Below are positions 7,421 through 16,641 of a stretch of DNA of 32,174 nucleotides, piece by piece. The notes beneath the pieces were generated by a model, which saw only the letters and a program-made list of their open reading frames with translations, was not told where the DNA came from and did no database searches. The position numbers and the translations under genes were made by a program. How positions within the stretch are numbered: the stretch's first letter is position 1; every line of letters starts with the position of its first letter. Where the stretch lies: the NCBI GenBank assembly GCA_029907475.1, contig JARYLU010000032.1, forward strand, positions 1-32,174, written 5' to 3'. This DNA comes from Bacillota bacterium. GTDB lineage: Bacteria > Bacillota > DSM-12270 > Thermacetogeniales > Thermacetogeniaceae.

Positions 7421-8461
7421 TCATGACACCAACTGTTTTATTTTCCGTGCAAGACGCGGTGCCATCACATCAATGCTATAGTGTTCTTCCACAATACGTC
7501 GCCCGACCATTCCCATCTTTTCTCGTTCCCTATCGTCCAACGACAACATCGTAAGCAGTGCATCTTCCCATTCGTCCCGCGATTTTGCCGCAAAGCCAAC
7601 ATTCCCCAGTGATAACACTTGAGCATTCATTCCGACTGGTGAGACCACAACCGGTATGCCACAAGCCATGTATTGGAGCATCTTATAACTACATTTACCT
7701 CTTTCCCATTCAGTGTCGGCAAGTGGCATGATGCCAACGGTCATAGTTTGCACACTTGGAACTTCTGTTTCTGGGGACCATTGGACAAATTCGAATCTTT
7801 CCTTGGGCACTCCTCGGAACTTGGGTTCCTTATCGGCGATCACACGAAAAACTACATTTGGTAATGTTTTTATAACCTTCTCTAGAGCCCCTTCGATTTG
7901 ATATAAATATTTGAAATTCCCGCTGGTCCCTGTCCATCCAATCACGAGCTTATCCTGTGAGTTGCGATTCTGGGCTCTTGGTGTATAACGTCGTGTATCT
8001 ATGGCCGTTGGAATAACGGTAATATTTTTATTCCATTGAGAAAAATGTTCTGCAAGGAAGTCATTACCACAAATAATCAAATCCGATAATTGAGCTAACC
8101 GTTTTGCAAATCTTCCACCCCGGTGCAAAAAAATTGCATCATCCACATCTAGCACACGTGGACGTTTGGCCAGGGGCTCAAGAGTCAGAAAGGTAGAAAT
8201 CAGCTCTCGTTGAAGAAATACGACATCGTAACGATGTGTCGCCAGCACAGCGGGAACGCGCGCGGCGAGAGCTGCGACACCCCAAAATGGGCGAAGCCAT
8301 TTCAATTCGGGCGGATACTTGGATATAGAAGGAATAAATTCGTGCATCTCCACTCCGTACCGTGATAATGCTGGGATCAGCTGTCGCACTCGAAAGCGAG
8401 CAGAAGGCACATGTTCTCCTCCTGTTAGTGCAGCAACCTTTATCGCCTGCCGCACATTCAT
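7421..8461 (-). CDS. GT4-like glycosyltransferase
   Basis: A 346-residue GT-B-type protein. The N-terminus MNVRQAIKVAALTGGEHVPS is followed by ARFRVRQLIPAL, as in glycosyltransferases that act late in surface-glycan loci. The C-terminal domain has LVIGWTGTSGNFKYL, GIMPLADTEWERGKCSYKML and ACGIPVVVSPVGMN, which fit a nucleotide-sugar-binding domain in which the usual E-x7-E is replaced by W-E-R-G-K-C-S-Y-K-M-L. This variant is seen in the GT1_Gtf-like group. Its ATG overlaps the stop of the polymerase pseudogene by 4 bases (ATGA), showing tight operon coupling. Confidence 0.82.
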   Translation of the reverse strand: MNVRQAIKVAALTGGEHVPSARFRVRQLIPALSRYGVEMHEFIPSISKYPPELKWLRPFWGVAALAARVPAVLATHRYDVVFLQRELISTFLTLEPLAKRPRVLDVDDAIFLHRGGRFAKRLAQLSDLIICGNDFLAEHFSQWNKNITVIPTAIDTRRYTPRAQNRNSQDKLVIGWTGTSGNFKYLYQIEGALEKVIKTLPNVVFRVIADKEPKFRGVPKERFEFVQWSPETEVPSVQTMTVGIMPLADTEWERGKCSYKMLQYMACGIPVVVSPVGMNAQVLSLGNVGFAAKSRDEWEDALLTMLSLDDREREKMGMVGRRIVEEHYSIDVMAPRLARKIKQLVS

Positions 8462-9759
8462 GATACAGCCTCCCTGAAAGCACTTTGGCGGTCTGAGACA
8501 TGTGCCGCATACCGCTTTAAAGCACCGGATACCTTCCTTGACAGTTGCCCAACGATCAGGGTATATAGTAGCAAGAAAATTGGAGTGTTTTGATAATAAT
8601 ACGCAAAGAACGAAATAAAAAGTCCATAGGAAAAAAGAGCACTAGATAAATATAGAATCCAATTGCCGCGTTTGCGAGCCGCTATGTACAGTCTGGTAGA
8701 GATAAAACCCAAGAGAAAGCAAATCAAGATAGACCCTAACCAACCAAAATCCCAGTAGACCTCACCTATGAGAGAGTAAGTATTGAAACCACTTGCTCCA
8801 ATGTTTACGAAAGGAAGGTACTGCGGAATCCTTTCCATGATTCCCAAACCACCGGGACCCAGAATCTTCCAAATAGGTAGTAATGTACCCTGCCCCTAGT
8901 GTGCTTGCAGCGGCGGATTTTCCATGACCAAGGTCATGGCAGACCAAGGACCAACTATGTAGAGATATGGCTTCTCTAAAAAAGAAAATACAGGTGGAAA
9001 CTTAGACCCAGGAAACTGACGGGGAGCAAACACATCAATGAAATGATCATACAAAGCCATAAATCCGACAAGACAAACAGCGAGGAACGCCAAGTACTTT
9101 ACTCGTACCCGTCCAGGGTTGGCCGCTGACCATACCAGCAGTGACGTTGCCAACCCTATAACCAGATAAGTCTTTATGCCACATAGCGACATGGTAAAGA
9201 CATTGCTCAGCAAGAAGAATACCGAGGGAAATGTAACCTTACGTCTTGCCAAGGTAAGTAAAACAAAGGTCGGTGGAACCAAAGCACTTGAAACAAGCAA
9301 ATAACCCAGGCGATAAGGAAATACGTATTCTCCTTGTAGCATCCATGGGTTTGACAGCCATCCAGGTGGCACTATAACCGTCACATAGTAGATCCAGCCG
9401 GCTATTCCAATGGAAGCGGTAAGATAATAAAATAAACCGATCCCCTTGGATGCTTTCACGCACCTGCTAAAAACATCCTGCCCGATTAATTGCCTCCCTT
9501 TTAAAGCAAAGAACGGTGATGCCATCAACACCCCGACAAAAAACGAGAACAAAGATGCCGCAATTAAAGCGTAGGCTTGGGCGCTAACAGGGGTTAACGG
9601 AAGAAGATTGAGTTGGTAAAGCGAAAGCGAAGCTAAATTAATTCCAATGAATATCCCCATGGGGGCAAAGTAGTCTCCGTATACTAACCGAGAAAAACGG
9701 AAGCTTGTATAAGATAACACCCCAAGTGATATAAATCCCAAAAAATTGATAACGCTCAT
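8458..9759 (-). pseudogene. Wzy-like O-antigen/oligosaccharide polymerase interrupted by an in-frame TAG
   Basis: Two open stretches in exactly the same frame (8896-9759 and 8458-8895) are separated only by a TAG at 8896-8898. Read through, they make one polytopic membrane protein of about 433 residues with roughly ten or more hydrophobic segments. Such proteins polymerise lipid-linked repeat units on the outer face of the membrane. The residues around the stop (ENPPLQAH, stop, GQGTLLPIWKILGP) read smoothly, as if a Leu or Gln codon became TAG. The downstream part has an internal ATG (MERIPQYLPFVNIGASGFN), but it is not a natural start for this family. Either a nonsense mutation or a base-call error is likely. 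Confidence 0.75.
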
Positions 9760-9762
9760 TTC

Positions 9763-9951
9763 TTATGCCACTTTCCTTTTATCTCTCAAATATACTAACC
9801 ATCCCACCGGTAAGGCAATTATATAGATTCCGCTGAAAAAGTCAGCCAAAAAGTTCCTCGAAAATGCATATAAATCAAGGGATTCCGGCTCCTGTGGCGA
9901 ATTGTTTAAGGAGAAGAAAACAAAACAAACGCACAGGAGGAAATCCCTATA
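9763..9951 (-). pseudogene. C-terminal tail of a membrane protein cut by an insertion element
   Basis: The frame ends ...FLADFFSGIYIIALPVGWLV then YLRDKRKVA and TAA at 9763-9765, a hydrophobic helix followed by a basic cytoplasmic tail. Upstream it includes FLLCVCFVFFSLNNSPQEPE and is then broken at the inverted repeat of the element at 9952. The open frame continues into the element, but that part is not native. A membrane protein between polymerase and ligase genes could be a flippase or another polymerase; this is not provable from about 60 residues. No matching N-terminal part was found beyond the element. Confidence 0.5.
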
Positions 9952-11423
9952 TTGATCATGGTTCGACGCAAAAGCCCAGTTTCCTGCGGGGGTGAAAAAT
10001 AATGTTGCGCCTCCGGCAGGAAGAGAGCAGACAAATATCACTGGTGGATTTACTGCTGCCGCCCGAGGTGCTCGAGTTCCCGAAAGATCTGGCCAAACTG
10101 GACGCCTGGCTGGATGATGAGTGTTTCTTCACACCGTTTCGGGACAAATACCATCAGTGCTTGGGGCGGCTCTCCGTACCGGCGGAAACCTACTTGCGAG
10201 TCAAGCGCTCAAGCACCAGTACGGGAAAGCCGCGGCACCTTTGCGCCCTGGTCAACGACCGGAAAAGCTTTTGCCGTTTCTGCCGGATTCCCTGGCACAA
10301 GCCGGTGCCCCATCCCAGCAGTCTGTCCAAGATCCGGCAGCGGCTGGATGCCGGCGGCAGTCACCACATGGCCGAGTTAAACGCCCACCTCGTTCGCAAG
10401 GCGCAGGAAGAAAAGCTTTTAATGAGCCGCAACAAAGTGCGGGTGGACACCACCGTGGTTGAGGCGAACATCCACCATCCCACCGATTCCGGCTTGGTTG
10501 CAGAAACAGTGCGGGTGGTGACACGCCTGGCGAAACAGGCCCAGGCTGCTGTTGGTGAGGTGGGAACAACTGTCCGGGACCGCACGCGCAGCATCAAAAA
10601 ACGGGTGCTGGCGATCACCAAAGTACTGAAGCGGCGCACGCAAGAGGCGGTAGAGGAAGTGCATCGGATCACCGGCGAAATGGCCGACATCGCGGAAAAG
10701 ACCCTTATTAAGGCCGCCCGGGGAGTAGTGCAGCACCTTCGCCGGGAAGCCCAAAATCTGGCCAACACAGTACAGGCAAGACAACAGCGCCTTGCGGCAC
10801 AGCTGGAAAGAGCCCTTGCCCTGGGAGAACAGGTAATCAAACAGGCGCGGCAGGTAAACGCCGGTCAGCGAAAACTACCGCAGCGCCTGGTGAGCATTTT
10901 CGACCTGGAGGCCCGGCCCATCAAACGCGGCAAGGCACACCGGGAAACCGAGTTCGGCTACAAAGTACGGCTGACGGAAAGTGCAGAGCGGCTGGTGACC
11001 GAGTACGGCGTGATGATGGGCAACCCTCCGGATAGATACTCGTCCCCGGGGTCACGGAGCACATTCGCCGTACCGGGCGAGTGCCCCAATGCGCTGCTAC
11101 CGACCGGGGATTCTGGGCTCCGGCAGGCGATTCGCGCTTTAAAGGAAATGGGTGTGCAAAAAGTCAGCCTGCCCTTTAAAGGCAAACGCAGCCGCCGGCG
11201 CTACTCCACACGAGCGCCAGCCCTGGTTCCGTCGGCTTCAGCGCTGGCGGGCCGGTCAAGGAGGAACAATCAGTGAGCTGAAGAGGCGCTACGGACTCGA
11301 CCGGACACTTTACCGGGGATTGGACGGCTGCCGGCGCTGGGTGGGCGGAGCCATCTGGGGATACAACCTGAACCGGGTAGCCAAGCTGATCTAAGCCAGG
11401 TGGCAGTGCCAAACCATGATCAA
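9952..11423 (+). mobile_element. Insertion sequence with 12-bp perfect terminal inverted repeats
   Basis: TTGATCATGGTT at 9952-9963 is the exact reverse complement of AACCATGATCAA at 11412-11423. The roughly 1.47-kb interval between them holds a single decayed DDE transposase gene. The flanking bases (CCTATA on the left, GTTATC on the right) do not show a clear target duplication, which agrees with an old copy or a later deletion. Confidence 0.75.
10002..11394 (+). pseudogene. DDE transposase (ISNCY-like), multiply frameshifted
   Basis: The frame from 10002 starts MLRLRQEESRQISLVDLLLP and carries the first catalytic Asp in VRVDTTVVEANIHHPTDSG (about residue 147). The middle insert is long and basic. 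Around 11030-11130 the expected sequence, including the second Asp in AATDRGFWAPA, lies in another frame. The last part, including the Glu in ISELKRRYGLDRTLYRGLDG and the ending VGGAIWGYNLNRVAKLI, lies in a third frame ending at 11394. A local shift also places LKHQYGK out of frame near 10205-10230. At least three to four indels therefore make it non-functional. I place it in the ISNCY/IS1182-like group from motif order, not from a search. Confidence 0.75.
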
Positions 11424-11566
11424 GTTATCAAGGAGCAACCTACAGACTTATAGAAGAGTAATCAGGAAATTGCTTTTTTTTAGCAGAATCTAGTTAAGGT
11501 CTCTTCGTTTTCCTTACTTTACTTCCTTCCCAGTTTCCCTCGCTCGCTCTTGCTAAACACTGCGAA

Positions 11567-11668
11567 TTATCCAGCCACGATACAGAAGTTAGGATAGGTC
11601 AGTTGCTGTACCGACTCAAGGCATTCAACAGTGTCCCGCCAGACATAGTAGAGGATGAAGATAAGCAC
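11567..11668 (-). pseudogene. N-terminal fragment of a GT2 glycosyltransferase
   Basis: In frame, the minus strand gives [20 protein letters not shown] followed by QQLTYPNFCIVAG and a TAA at 11567-11569. The part [17 protein letters not shown] matches the start of GT2 (GT-A fold) rhamnosyltransferase-like proteins, where WNGWxDTxECLxSLxxLxYP precedes the DNGS motif. The fragment ends before DNGS and its first residues look replaced. A second, similar fragment lies on the other side of the ligase gene at 13145-13291. Confidence 0.6.
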
Positions 11669-11679
11669 TTAGAACAAAC

Positions 11680-12966
11680 CTATAAGTATGTTCTCCCAGT
11701 CCTTGATGGGATTTTTTCCTTTAATTCGCCAGGCTCCTTTTGAGCCCGGCCAACAAGGAAGCGGCAGGCTAGAGAAAAACCAAGGTATGCCCAAAGGTAG
11801 AATCCAATCTCGTCACTTAACGTGCCAACCATAACCAGGTAACTTGCGAATCCCGCGAACATCGAGGAAGTAACTAGCCTCATCGCTTCCTGACTGTTCC
11901 GCATTGAAAATTGGAAAGCTCGAAGGAAGTTGTAGGTAATATAACTGACCAAAAAAATCAGGAACGTAAAGAGCAGTAAGCCTCCTTGAAGTAAAGTTTT
12001 CAGGTATAAGTTGTGAATGCTCATGTAATAACCTGTTAGCGACCAGACGATATTTCTCAGGTCAAGAATTCCAAGTCCAATGAGAGGATTATCTGCTATG
12101 ACCAGCATACCTGCACGCCATAATTCTAATCGAATTATGAGGTTAGAAGGATCGAGCCGTTGTAACTTACCAAATCCTGCCAGGAACTGCTCAAGCCAAC
12201 CTAAGGCAGAGGCTATAGCGAGGACGGTCACTGTCACCGATGTAACGCCAAAAGCAAGCCCCCACTTGCGCTTCCCGGGCTCGAGTACGAGCAAAATCAT
12301 AAGCAAAACAAAGGTTGCTATCCAACCGCTACGTGAGTAAGTAAATACAAGAGCGAGGATTGTTAACGTCAAGCTACTGAAATATACAAAACGCGCTAGC
12401 CGTCCTTTTACAATGCGTGCAAGCGCAGTGCCTAAGGCCAGAGAAAATAGCAAAGGTAACATTGCGTAATTAGCATCAGGTTCTGACAGTGTGGTAAGTC
12501 TCGCGTATTCTTTGTGCCAGGCAAGCCAGTAATCTGTATGAATAATGGGCTCACCCAAATAAAAGAACTGAATTAAGCCAGCAACTGGACCAGTGACGAT
12601 CGAAACCCAGTAGAGACCTTTTAAAATAGCTACTAGTTGTATATCATTCCTGACGCATCCCGTGAGGTACATTGCTGCGGCAACATATGGCAAAGCACCC
12701 TGCCCGAACTTAATATCCACCGCCTCGGGGCCAAGTGCCGTTACGATCGCAATGATGCACATGTATGCTAAAAACCAAATGAAAACCACCAAAAATATTT
12801 TGCGAATGCCTCTTGCCGAAGCTAAACTAATAATTGCTACGGCGAACAGCATTAGCATCGCTGCTTTCACAAAAGAATAATAAGCCACCTGTCGTGGAAA
12901 AACAAAATACAGGCCAAAGCCCAAAATTCCAAAGACGACGTTAAGCAGTTGGCCGAAGTTGTTCAT
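11680..12966 (-). CDS. O-antigen ligase / Wzy-like polymerase membrane protein
   Basis: A 428-residue protein with about twelve hydrophobic segments, beginning MNNFGQLLNVVFGILGFGLY. It has the Wzy_C-type signature: a cytoplasm-near TYSRSGWIA after about residue 208, then a large outer loop containing LIGLGILDLRNIVWS and SIHNLYLKTLLQGGLL, where the His-Asn pair is the usual ligase mark. It either attaches finished glycan to its carrier or polymerises repeat units. The 5' 220 bases and upstream DNA occur a second time, decayed, at 16249-16470. GT2 N-terminal fragments lie on both sides. Confidence 0.85.
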   Translation of the reverse strand: MNNFGQLLNVVFGILGFGLYFVFPRQVAYYSFVKAAMLMLFAVAIISLASARGIRKIFLVVFIWFLAYMCIIAIVTALGPEAVDIKFGQGALPYVAAAMYLTGCVRNDIQLVAILKGLYWVSIVTGPVAGLIQFFYLGEPIIHTDYWLAWHKEYARLTTLSEPDANYAMLPLLFSLALGTALARIVKGRLARFVYFSSLTLTILALVFTYSRSGWIATFVLLMILLVLEPGKRKWGLAFGVTSVTVTVLAIASALGWLEQFLAGFGKLQRLDPSNLIIRLELWRAGMLVIADNPLIGLGILDLRNIVWSLTGYYMSIHNLYLKTLLQGGLLLFTFLIFLVSYITYNFLRAFQFSMRNSQEAMRLVTSSMFAGFASYLVMVGTLSDEIGFYLWAYLGFSLACRFLVGRAQKEPGELKEKIPSRTGRTYL

Positions 12967-13144
12967 GAGAAAACGCTTCGAAACTATGTAACCTGCGGAA
13001 CTCAGGTTACTTGCACCTCCAGAATCATTAAATGAAGAAACCTCTAGACCTCAAAGGTTAAAATTCGTTTGTCAGTAATACCAGCTACCAAACTTAATTA
13101 CACCTCTAAAGCTGAATTCCAATATTTGACAATATTCCCACAAG
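12741..13144. repeat. Segmental duplication, copy A
   Basis: These 404 bases (start of the ligase gene, its upstream spacer and 13 codons of another gene's tail) match 16249-16641 almost base for base over long stretches, for example GCGAATGCCTCTTGCCGAAG in both. Homology stops abruptly after CCCACAAG at 13144/16641. Both copies are in the same orientation. Confidence 0.92.
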
Positions 13145-13291
13145 CCTTTCGGTCTTGGGATATGTCAGCCGCTGCACCAACTCCAGGCACTCAACGGTGT
13201 CCCGCCAGCCGTTCCAGTTTAGAATGATGATTGCTACCTCGGAGCGGGATTGGATTTCACTGACAACGGTAACTTCTGAAGGTGTAGACAT
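13106..13291 (-). pseudogene. Chimeric remnant: GT2 N-terminus joined to another gene's C-terminus
   Basis: Sixty-one codons: [20 protein letters not shown] leads into [20 protein letters not shown], the first strand and loop of a GT2 enzyme, and then RLTYPKTE runs in frame into [13 protein letters not shown]. The last 12 residues match the C-terminus LVGILASIGIRL of the putative transferase at 16603-17895. The join at about 13145 is exactly the edge of the duplicated segment, so this is a recombination product and not a real small protein. The GT2 catalytic DxD region is absent. Confidence 0.75.
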
Positions 13292-13484
13292 ATCAGTACC
13301 TTCCCACCTTTAACCAGTGTACCTGAATTCAAGATCGGTCCTTCGGTTTTATATAGCTGACTTCAGCTTTTAACTGGCCACCGCCGCACTAATATACGTC
13401 CAGAAAAGAATTAATTGTAAACCGGGTTAATATGCAAAGCAAAAATGCTATAGCCCTTTCTTAATTCTATGTTTAGTTCGGGCT

Positions 13485-14774
13485 TCACTTGGAGCTGCCT
13501 TCAGCCCCTATTATCTGGGATCCAGCCGTTAAAAGCTTGTTCAAAAGTTCAACATCGAAGCCGCCACCTGCTAACAGTCCACCCAATCGAGCAGCCAGTT
13601 TATAATGTTTCATTTGGTCTGGTAAATCTGCCGGCTTTTGTAACGAGAGGAATTCTTCCAGCATTCGAATGGCACGATCCCAAGAAAAGCTTTTTGCAGT
13701 CTCGATTCCCGCCAAGGCTAATCGCGTGCATAAGTCCGGGTTGTTAATCAGACGTAGCAACGCTTCAGCCGTGCGTTGGTGATCGCGAGGCGGAACCACT
13801 AAAGCATTCAGTCCATCAAGAGCGTAGTCCTCCACCCCATAGCATGTAGTTACCACAGCCGTCCCACAAGCCATAGCCTCAAGAGGAGGTAATGGAAAAC
13901 TTTCATACCATGAAGGACACAAAACCGCATGAACACTCGCATATAGGTTGGCCAAGTCCTTACCGAAGACTGTGCCTAAGAATTTGTACGGCACACCCGC
14001 CACCTTTGCCCCGGGGTCACCAAAACCAAAAAGAATCCACTCGACCGCGTCAGACGATATAGCCCGCGTGACCAGTTTCATAGCTGCTACAGCGTCGTCA
14101 AAACCTTTCCAGATGCGCCCAGGGTCTACATAGGTCAAAATCCGGAAAGGCCGAAGCTGGCCACTATACTTCCTGCGTACAAAAGATTCGCTGCCACTAA
14201 ACACGTTTGTATCGATACCAGGATTCAAGATAAGGTTAGGTCGCTTATTAGTTAACGCCGCAACCCAATTATTCAACCATTTGGAATTGGCGACCTGCTC
14301 AAATGGCAAGAAGTAACTGAGGCGGGCTATTTTTCTTCCGAGTTCGCTGATAAAAAAAAGCTCTTCCATATGTTGCATGTGATATATCCAACGTGAAGCA
14401 GGAAGATAGTAACCCGCAAATGCAGTCCAGCAAAAACTAGCTATGATCACATCATTGCTTTTTGGCGAATTTTTTAGAAGAGCACGAATCATACGAGTGG
14501 CCCTGACTATATCCTCTAAGCCATCGGCAACTGTAACCCTAGCAACACCTCTGACAATAAGCTTGCCTAAGTTAACTATCGAACGTCGCAAAAAAGGTTT
14601 TTGAGATGCGCGCTTAGTAAGCTGGTGCCAGCAACCTGGAGACCACTCAAATCTGCCTTCTGGCGCAACTGCCGTAATGTCATGGCCTCTCGAAGCTAAT
14701 CCATCCATAAAGTGGTACAAAACAATATTCCCGCCTGAACGCCCTAGACCAGGCAAAAGGTATGTAATCTTCAA
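13485..14774 (-). CDS. GT4 family glycosyltransferase
   Basis: A 429-residue GT-B enzyme. The TTG start at 14774 is supported by AAGGAG ten bases upstream and gives MKITYLLPGLGRSGGNIVLY, the typical glycine-rich first loop. The donor domain shows RILTYVDPGRIWKGFDDAV, FLGTVFGKDLANLYASVHAV and CPSWYESFPLPPLEAMACGT, with E-x7-E. The C-terminal 50 residues beyond the usual domain end (DLPDQMKHYKLAARLGGLLA onward) are extra and of unknown role. It lies between the ligase gene and UDP-galactopyranose mutase. Confidence 0.87.
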   Translation of the reverse strand: MKITYLLPGLGRSGGNIVLYHFMDGLASRGHDITAVAPEGRFEWSPGCWHQLTKRASQKPFLRRSIVNLGKLIVRGVARVTVADGLEDIVRATRMIRALLKNSPKSNDVIIASFCWTAFAGYYLPASRWIYHMQHMEELFFISELGRKIARLSYFLPFEQVANSKWLNNWVAALTNKRPNLILNPGIDTNVFSGSESFVRRKYSGQLRPFRILTYVDPGRIWKGFDDAVAAMKLVTRAISSDAVEWILFGFGDPGAKVAGVPYKFLGTVFGKDLANLYASVHAVLCPSWYESFPLPPLEAMACGTAVVTTCYGVEDYALDGLNALVVPPRDHQRTAEALLRLINNPDLCTRLALAGIETAKSFSWDRAIRMLEEFLSLQKPADLPDQMKHYKLAARLGGLLAGGGFDVELLNKLLTAGSQIIGAEGSSK

Positions 14775-14887
14775 AAATTATCACTCCTTAGTTCAAAGGC
14801 CAAATAGATATTTGTCAATATCTCAATCCTAGTTATTGCGGTTGTACATTACCATCAGCGCCGCAATGGTTTGGCCGTCCACTTGTA

Positions 14888-16003
14888 TCATTCTTCGGTC
14901 CCCCTGATGATCTCCTCAAATACTTCAAGCGCGCGTGCAACAGCTTCGTCCATGTTGTAATAGCGGTACTCCGCCAGCCGGCCCACAAAATAGACACCCT
15001 TAAGTTTTCTCGCTTCGCTCTCGTACCGGTAGTAAAGCTCCCTGGTTTCATCAGAGAGCACAGGGTAGCAGGGATCTCCTTCGTCTGTGGGATACTCGTA
15101 CACAACTGCGGTCTGTGGGAGGACCTGCCCGGTTAAGTGCTTAAACTCGGTAATCCGGGTAAAGTCGAATTCGTTCGGGTAGTTGACGGTGCCCACCTCC
15201 TGAAACCATTCCCGCTCCAGAATTGCAAACTCAAACCGCAGACTGCGATAGGGCAGCTTGCCGTGCACATAATCAAAGAAAGCGTCTATGGGGCCGGTGT
15301 AAACCATACGGCTGAACTTTACTTCATTTTCAATTTCCCGGTAGTCGGTATTCAAAAGCACCTTAATGTTCGGGTGGGCCAGCATGAGGCGGAATAACTG
15401 GTTGTACCCCGGCACGGGCATAGCCTGGTACCTGTCCCGAAAGTAACGGTCATCCCTGCTGACGTAAACCGGAACCCGCCCGGTAACCGAAGGATCGAGT
15501 TCCTCCGGCTTTAATCCCCACTGTTTGAGCGTGTAGCCGTAGAAGATCTTCTCGTATATGTAGTCAGCCAAAAAGCGCAGGTCCCTTTTTTCGCTCTCCC
15601 GCAGTCTGAGAATAGGAACCCTGGCTCTAAAGCCGTACTCATCGATAAGGGCCGCCTCCAGCCGCGCGGCCTGGCCGGGGGGGAAAAGAGCGTACAGAGA
15701 ATTCAGGTTGAAAGGCACCGGGACCTTTTTCCCGTCGACCACCGCCAGTACCCGGTGGTAGTAAGGACGCCACCGGGTAAAGTAAGAAAGATAGTCCCAC
15801 ACGTGCTTTAAATTCGTGTGAAAGATGTGCGGCCCGTACCTGTGCACCAGAACGCCGTGTTCGTCATATTCATCATAGGCGTTACCGCCAACATGGTCGC
15901 GCTTTTCCACCACCAATACTTTTTGGCCCAATTGAGTGGCGATCCGTTCCGCCAGGGTAACCCCGGCAAAACCCGCGCCGATGATGAGCCAATCTACCTT
16001 CAC
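14888..16003 (-). CDS. glf: UDP-galactopyranose mutase
   Basis: A 371-residue FAD enzyme that converts UDP-galactopyranose to UDP-galactofuranose in the cytoplasm; the length is typical. The N-terminal dinucleotide fold is WLIIGAGFAGVTLAERIA, followed by VVEKRDHVGGNAYDEYDEHG and YGPHIFHTN, a mutase hallmark. Later marks are YTLKQWGLKPEELDPSV, RVPVYVSRDDRYFRDRYQAM and P-VPGYNQLF. The GTG start is preceded by AAAGGAG ten bases upstream. It predicts galactofuranose in the surface glycan made by this locus. Confidence 0.95.
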   Translation of the reverse strand: MKVDWLIIGAGFAGVTLAERIATQLGQKVLVVEKRDHVGGNAYDEYDEHGVLVHRYGPHIFHTNLKHVWDYLSYFTRWRPYYHRVLAVVDGKKVPVPFNLNSLYALFPPGQAARLEAALIDEYGFRARVPILRLRESEKRDLRFLADYIYEKIFYGYTLKQWGLKPEELDPSVTGRVPVYVSRDDRYFRDRYQAMPVPGYNQLFRLMLAHPNIKVLLNTDYREIENEVKFSRMVYTGPIDAFFDYVHGKLPYRSLRFEFAILEREWFQEVGTVNYPNEFDFTRITEFKHLTGQVLPQTAVVYEYPTDEGDPCYPVLSDETRELYYRYESEARKLKGVYFVGRLAEYRYYNMDEAVARALEVFEEIIRGTEE

Positions 16004-16056
16004 GATAATTTCTCCTTTCGCAGTACATCTTTAAAAGAGAATTCTCAGTGTTTTCT

Positions 16057-16212
16057 CTAAAAAACTAACTTGGCAAAAATCCCGGAAACAATTCCTTTCA
16101 AAGCTGCAGCAGCACGCTGCCATTCACCTGTGAAGATCCTGCGACCCGCCAGGAGTAATTGAAAGAATACGGCTATCGCGGACGACCGGAGTAATAGCAC
16201 CGCTTTATCCAG
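16057..16212 (-). pseudogene. C-terminal remnant of a GT2 glycosyltransferase
   Basis: One minus-strand frame reads LDKAVLLLRSSAIAVFFQLL, then LAGRRIFTGEWQRAAAALKG and IVSGIFAKLVF with TAG at 16057-16059. A hydrophobic helix followed by a basic amphipathic R-A-A-A-A-L-K-G stretch is the usual tail of membrane-attached GT2 enzymes. The frame is broken upstream by a stop and a shift near 16213. It may be the other end of the gene whose N-terminal pieces lie at 11567 and 13145. Confidence 0.5.
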
Positions 16213-16248
16213 AGGGAACTACGCCTGGCGTAATATCCCACTAAAGGG

Positions 16249-16470
16249 TTACGACCGCAATGATGCTCATGTAAGCTAAAAACCAAACAAAAACTGCCAA
16301 CAATACTTTGCGAATGCCTCTTGCCGAAGCTAAACTAATAATTGCTACGGCGAACAGCATTAGCATCGCTGCTTTATAATAAGCCAACTCTCGTGGAAAA
16401 ACAAAATACAGGCCAAAGCCTAAAATTCCAAAGACGTTAAACGGTTGGCCAAAGTTGTTGTATGAGAAAA
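16249..16470 (-). pseudogene. Decayed second copy of the ligase N-terminus
   Basis: Nearly identical to the first 220 bases of the ligase gene at 11680-12966, including CTTGCCGAAGCTAAACTAAT. Relative to that gene the start codon region reads TTGTATGAG instead of TTCATGAG, so the ATG is gone, and several bases are deleted (11 fewer over the segment). It stops at 16249, where the DNA switches to the GT2 remnant. Confidence 0.8.
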
Positions 16471-16641
16471 CGCTTCCAGACTCTGTAACCTACGTAATTC
16501 AGGCTGCTTGCACCTCCACAATCATTAAACGACGAAACCCCTAGACCTTAAAGGTTAAAACCCGTTTGTCAGTAATACCAAGTACCAAACTTAATTACAC
16601 CTTTAAAGCCGAATTCCAATACTTGCCAATATTCCCACAAG
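16249..16641. repeat. Segmental duplication, copy B
   Basis: A 393-base direct copy of 12741-13144. It includes the ligase remnant, the spacer with AGTACCAAACTTAATTACAC and the last 13 codons of the gene at 16603-17895, which appears to be the original context of that tail. Confidence 0.92.

Noticed and set aside
8896-8898. TAG in the polymerase as pyrrolysine or general stop recoding
   Set aside because: No pyl genes are visible, no second in-frame TAG was found in intact genes, and polymerases have no reason to carry pyrrolysine. A point mutation or base-call error is simpler.
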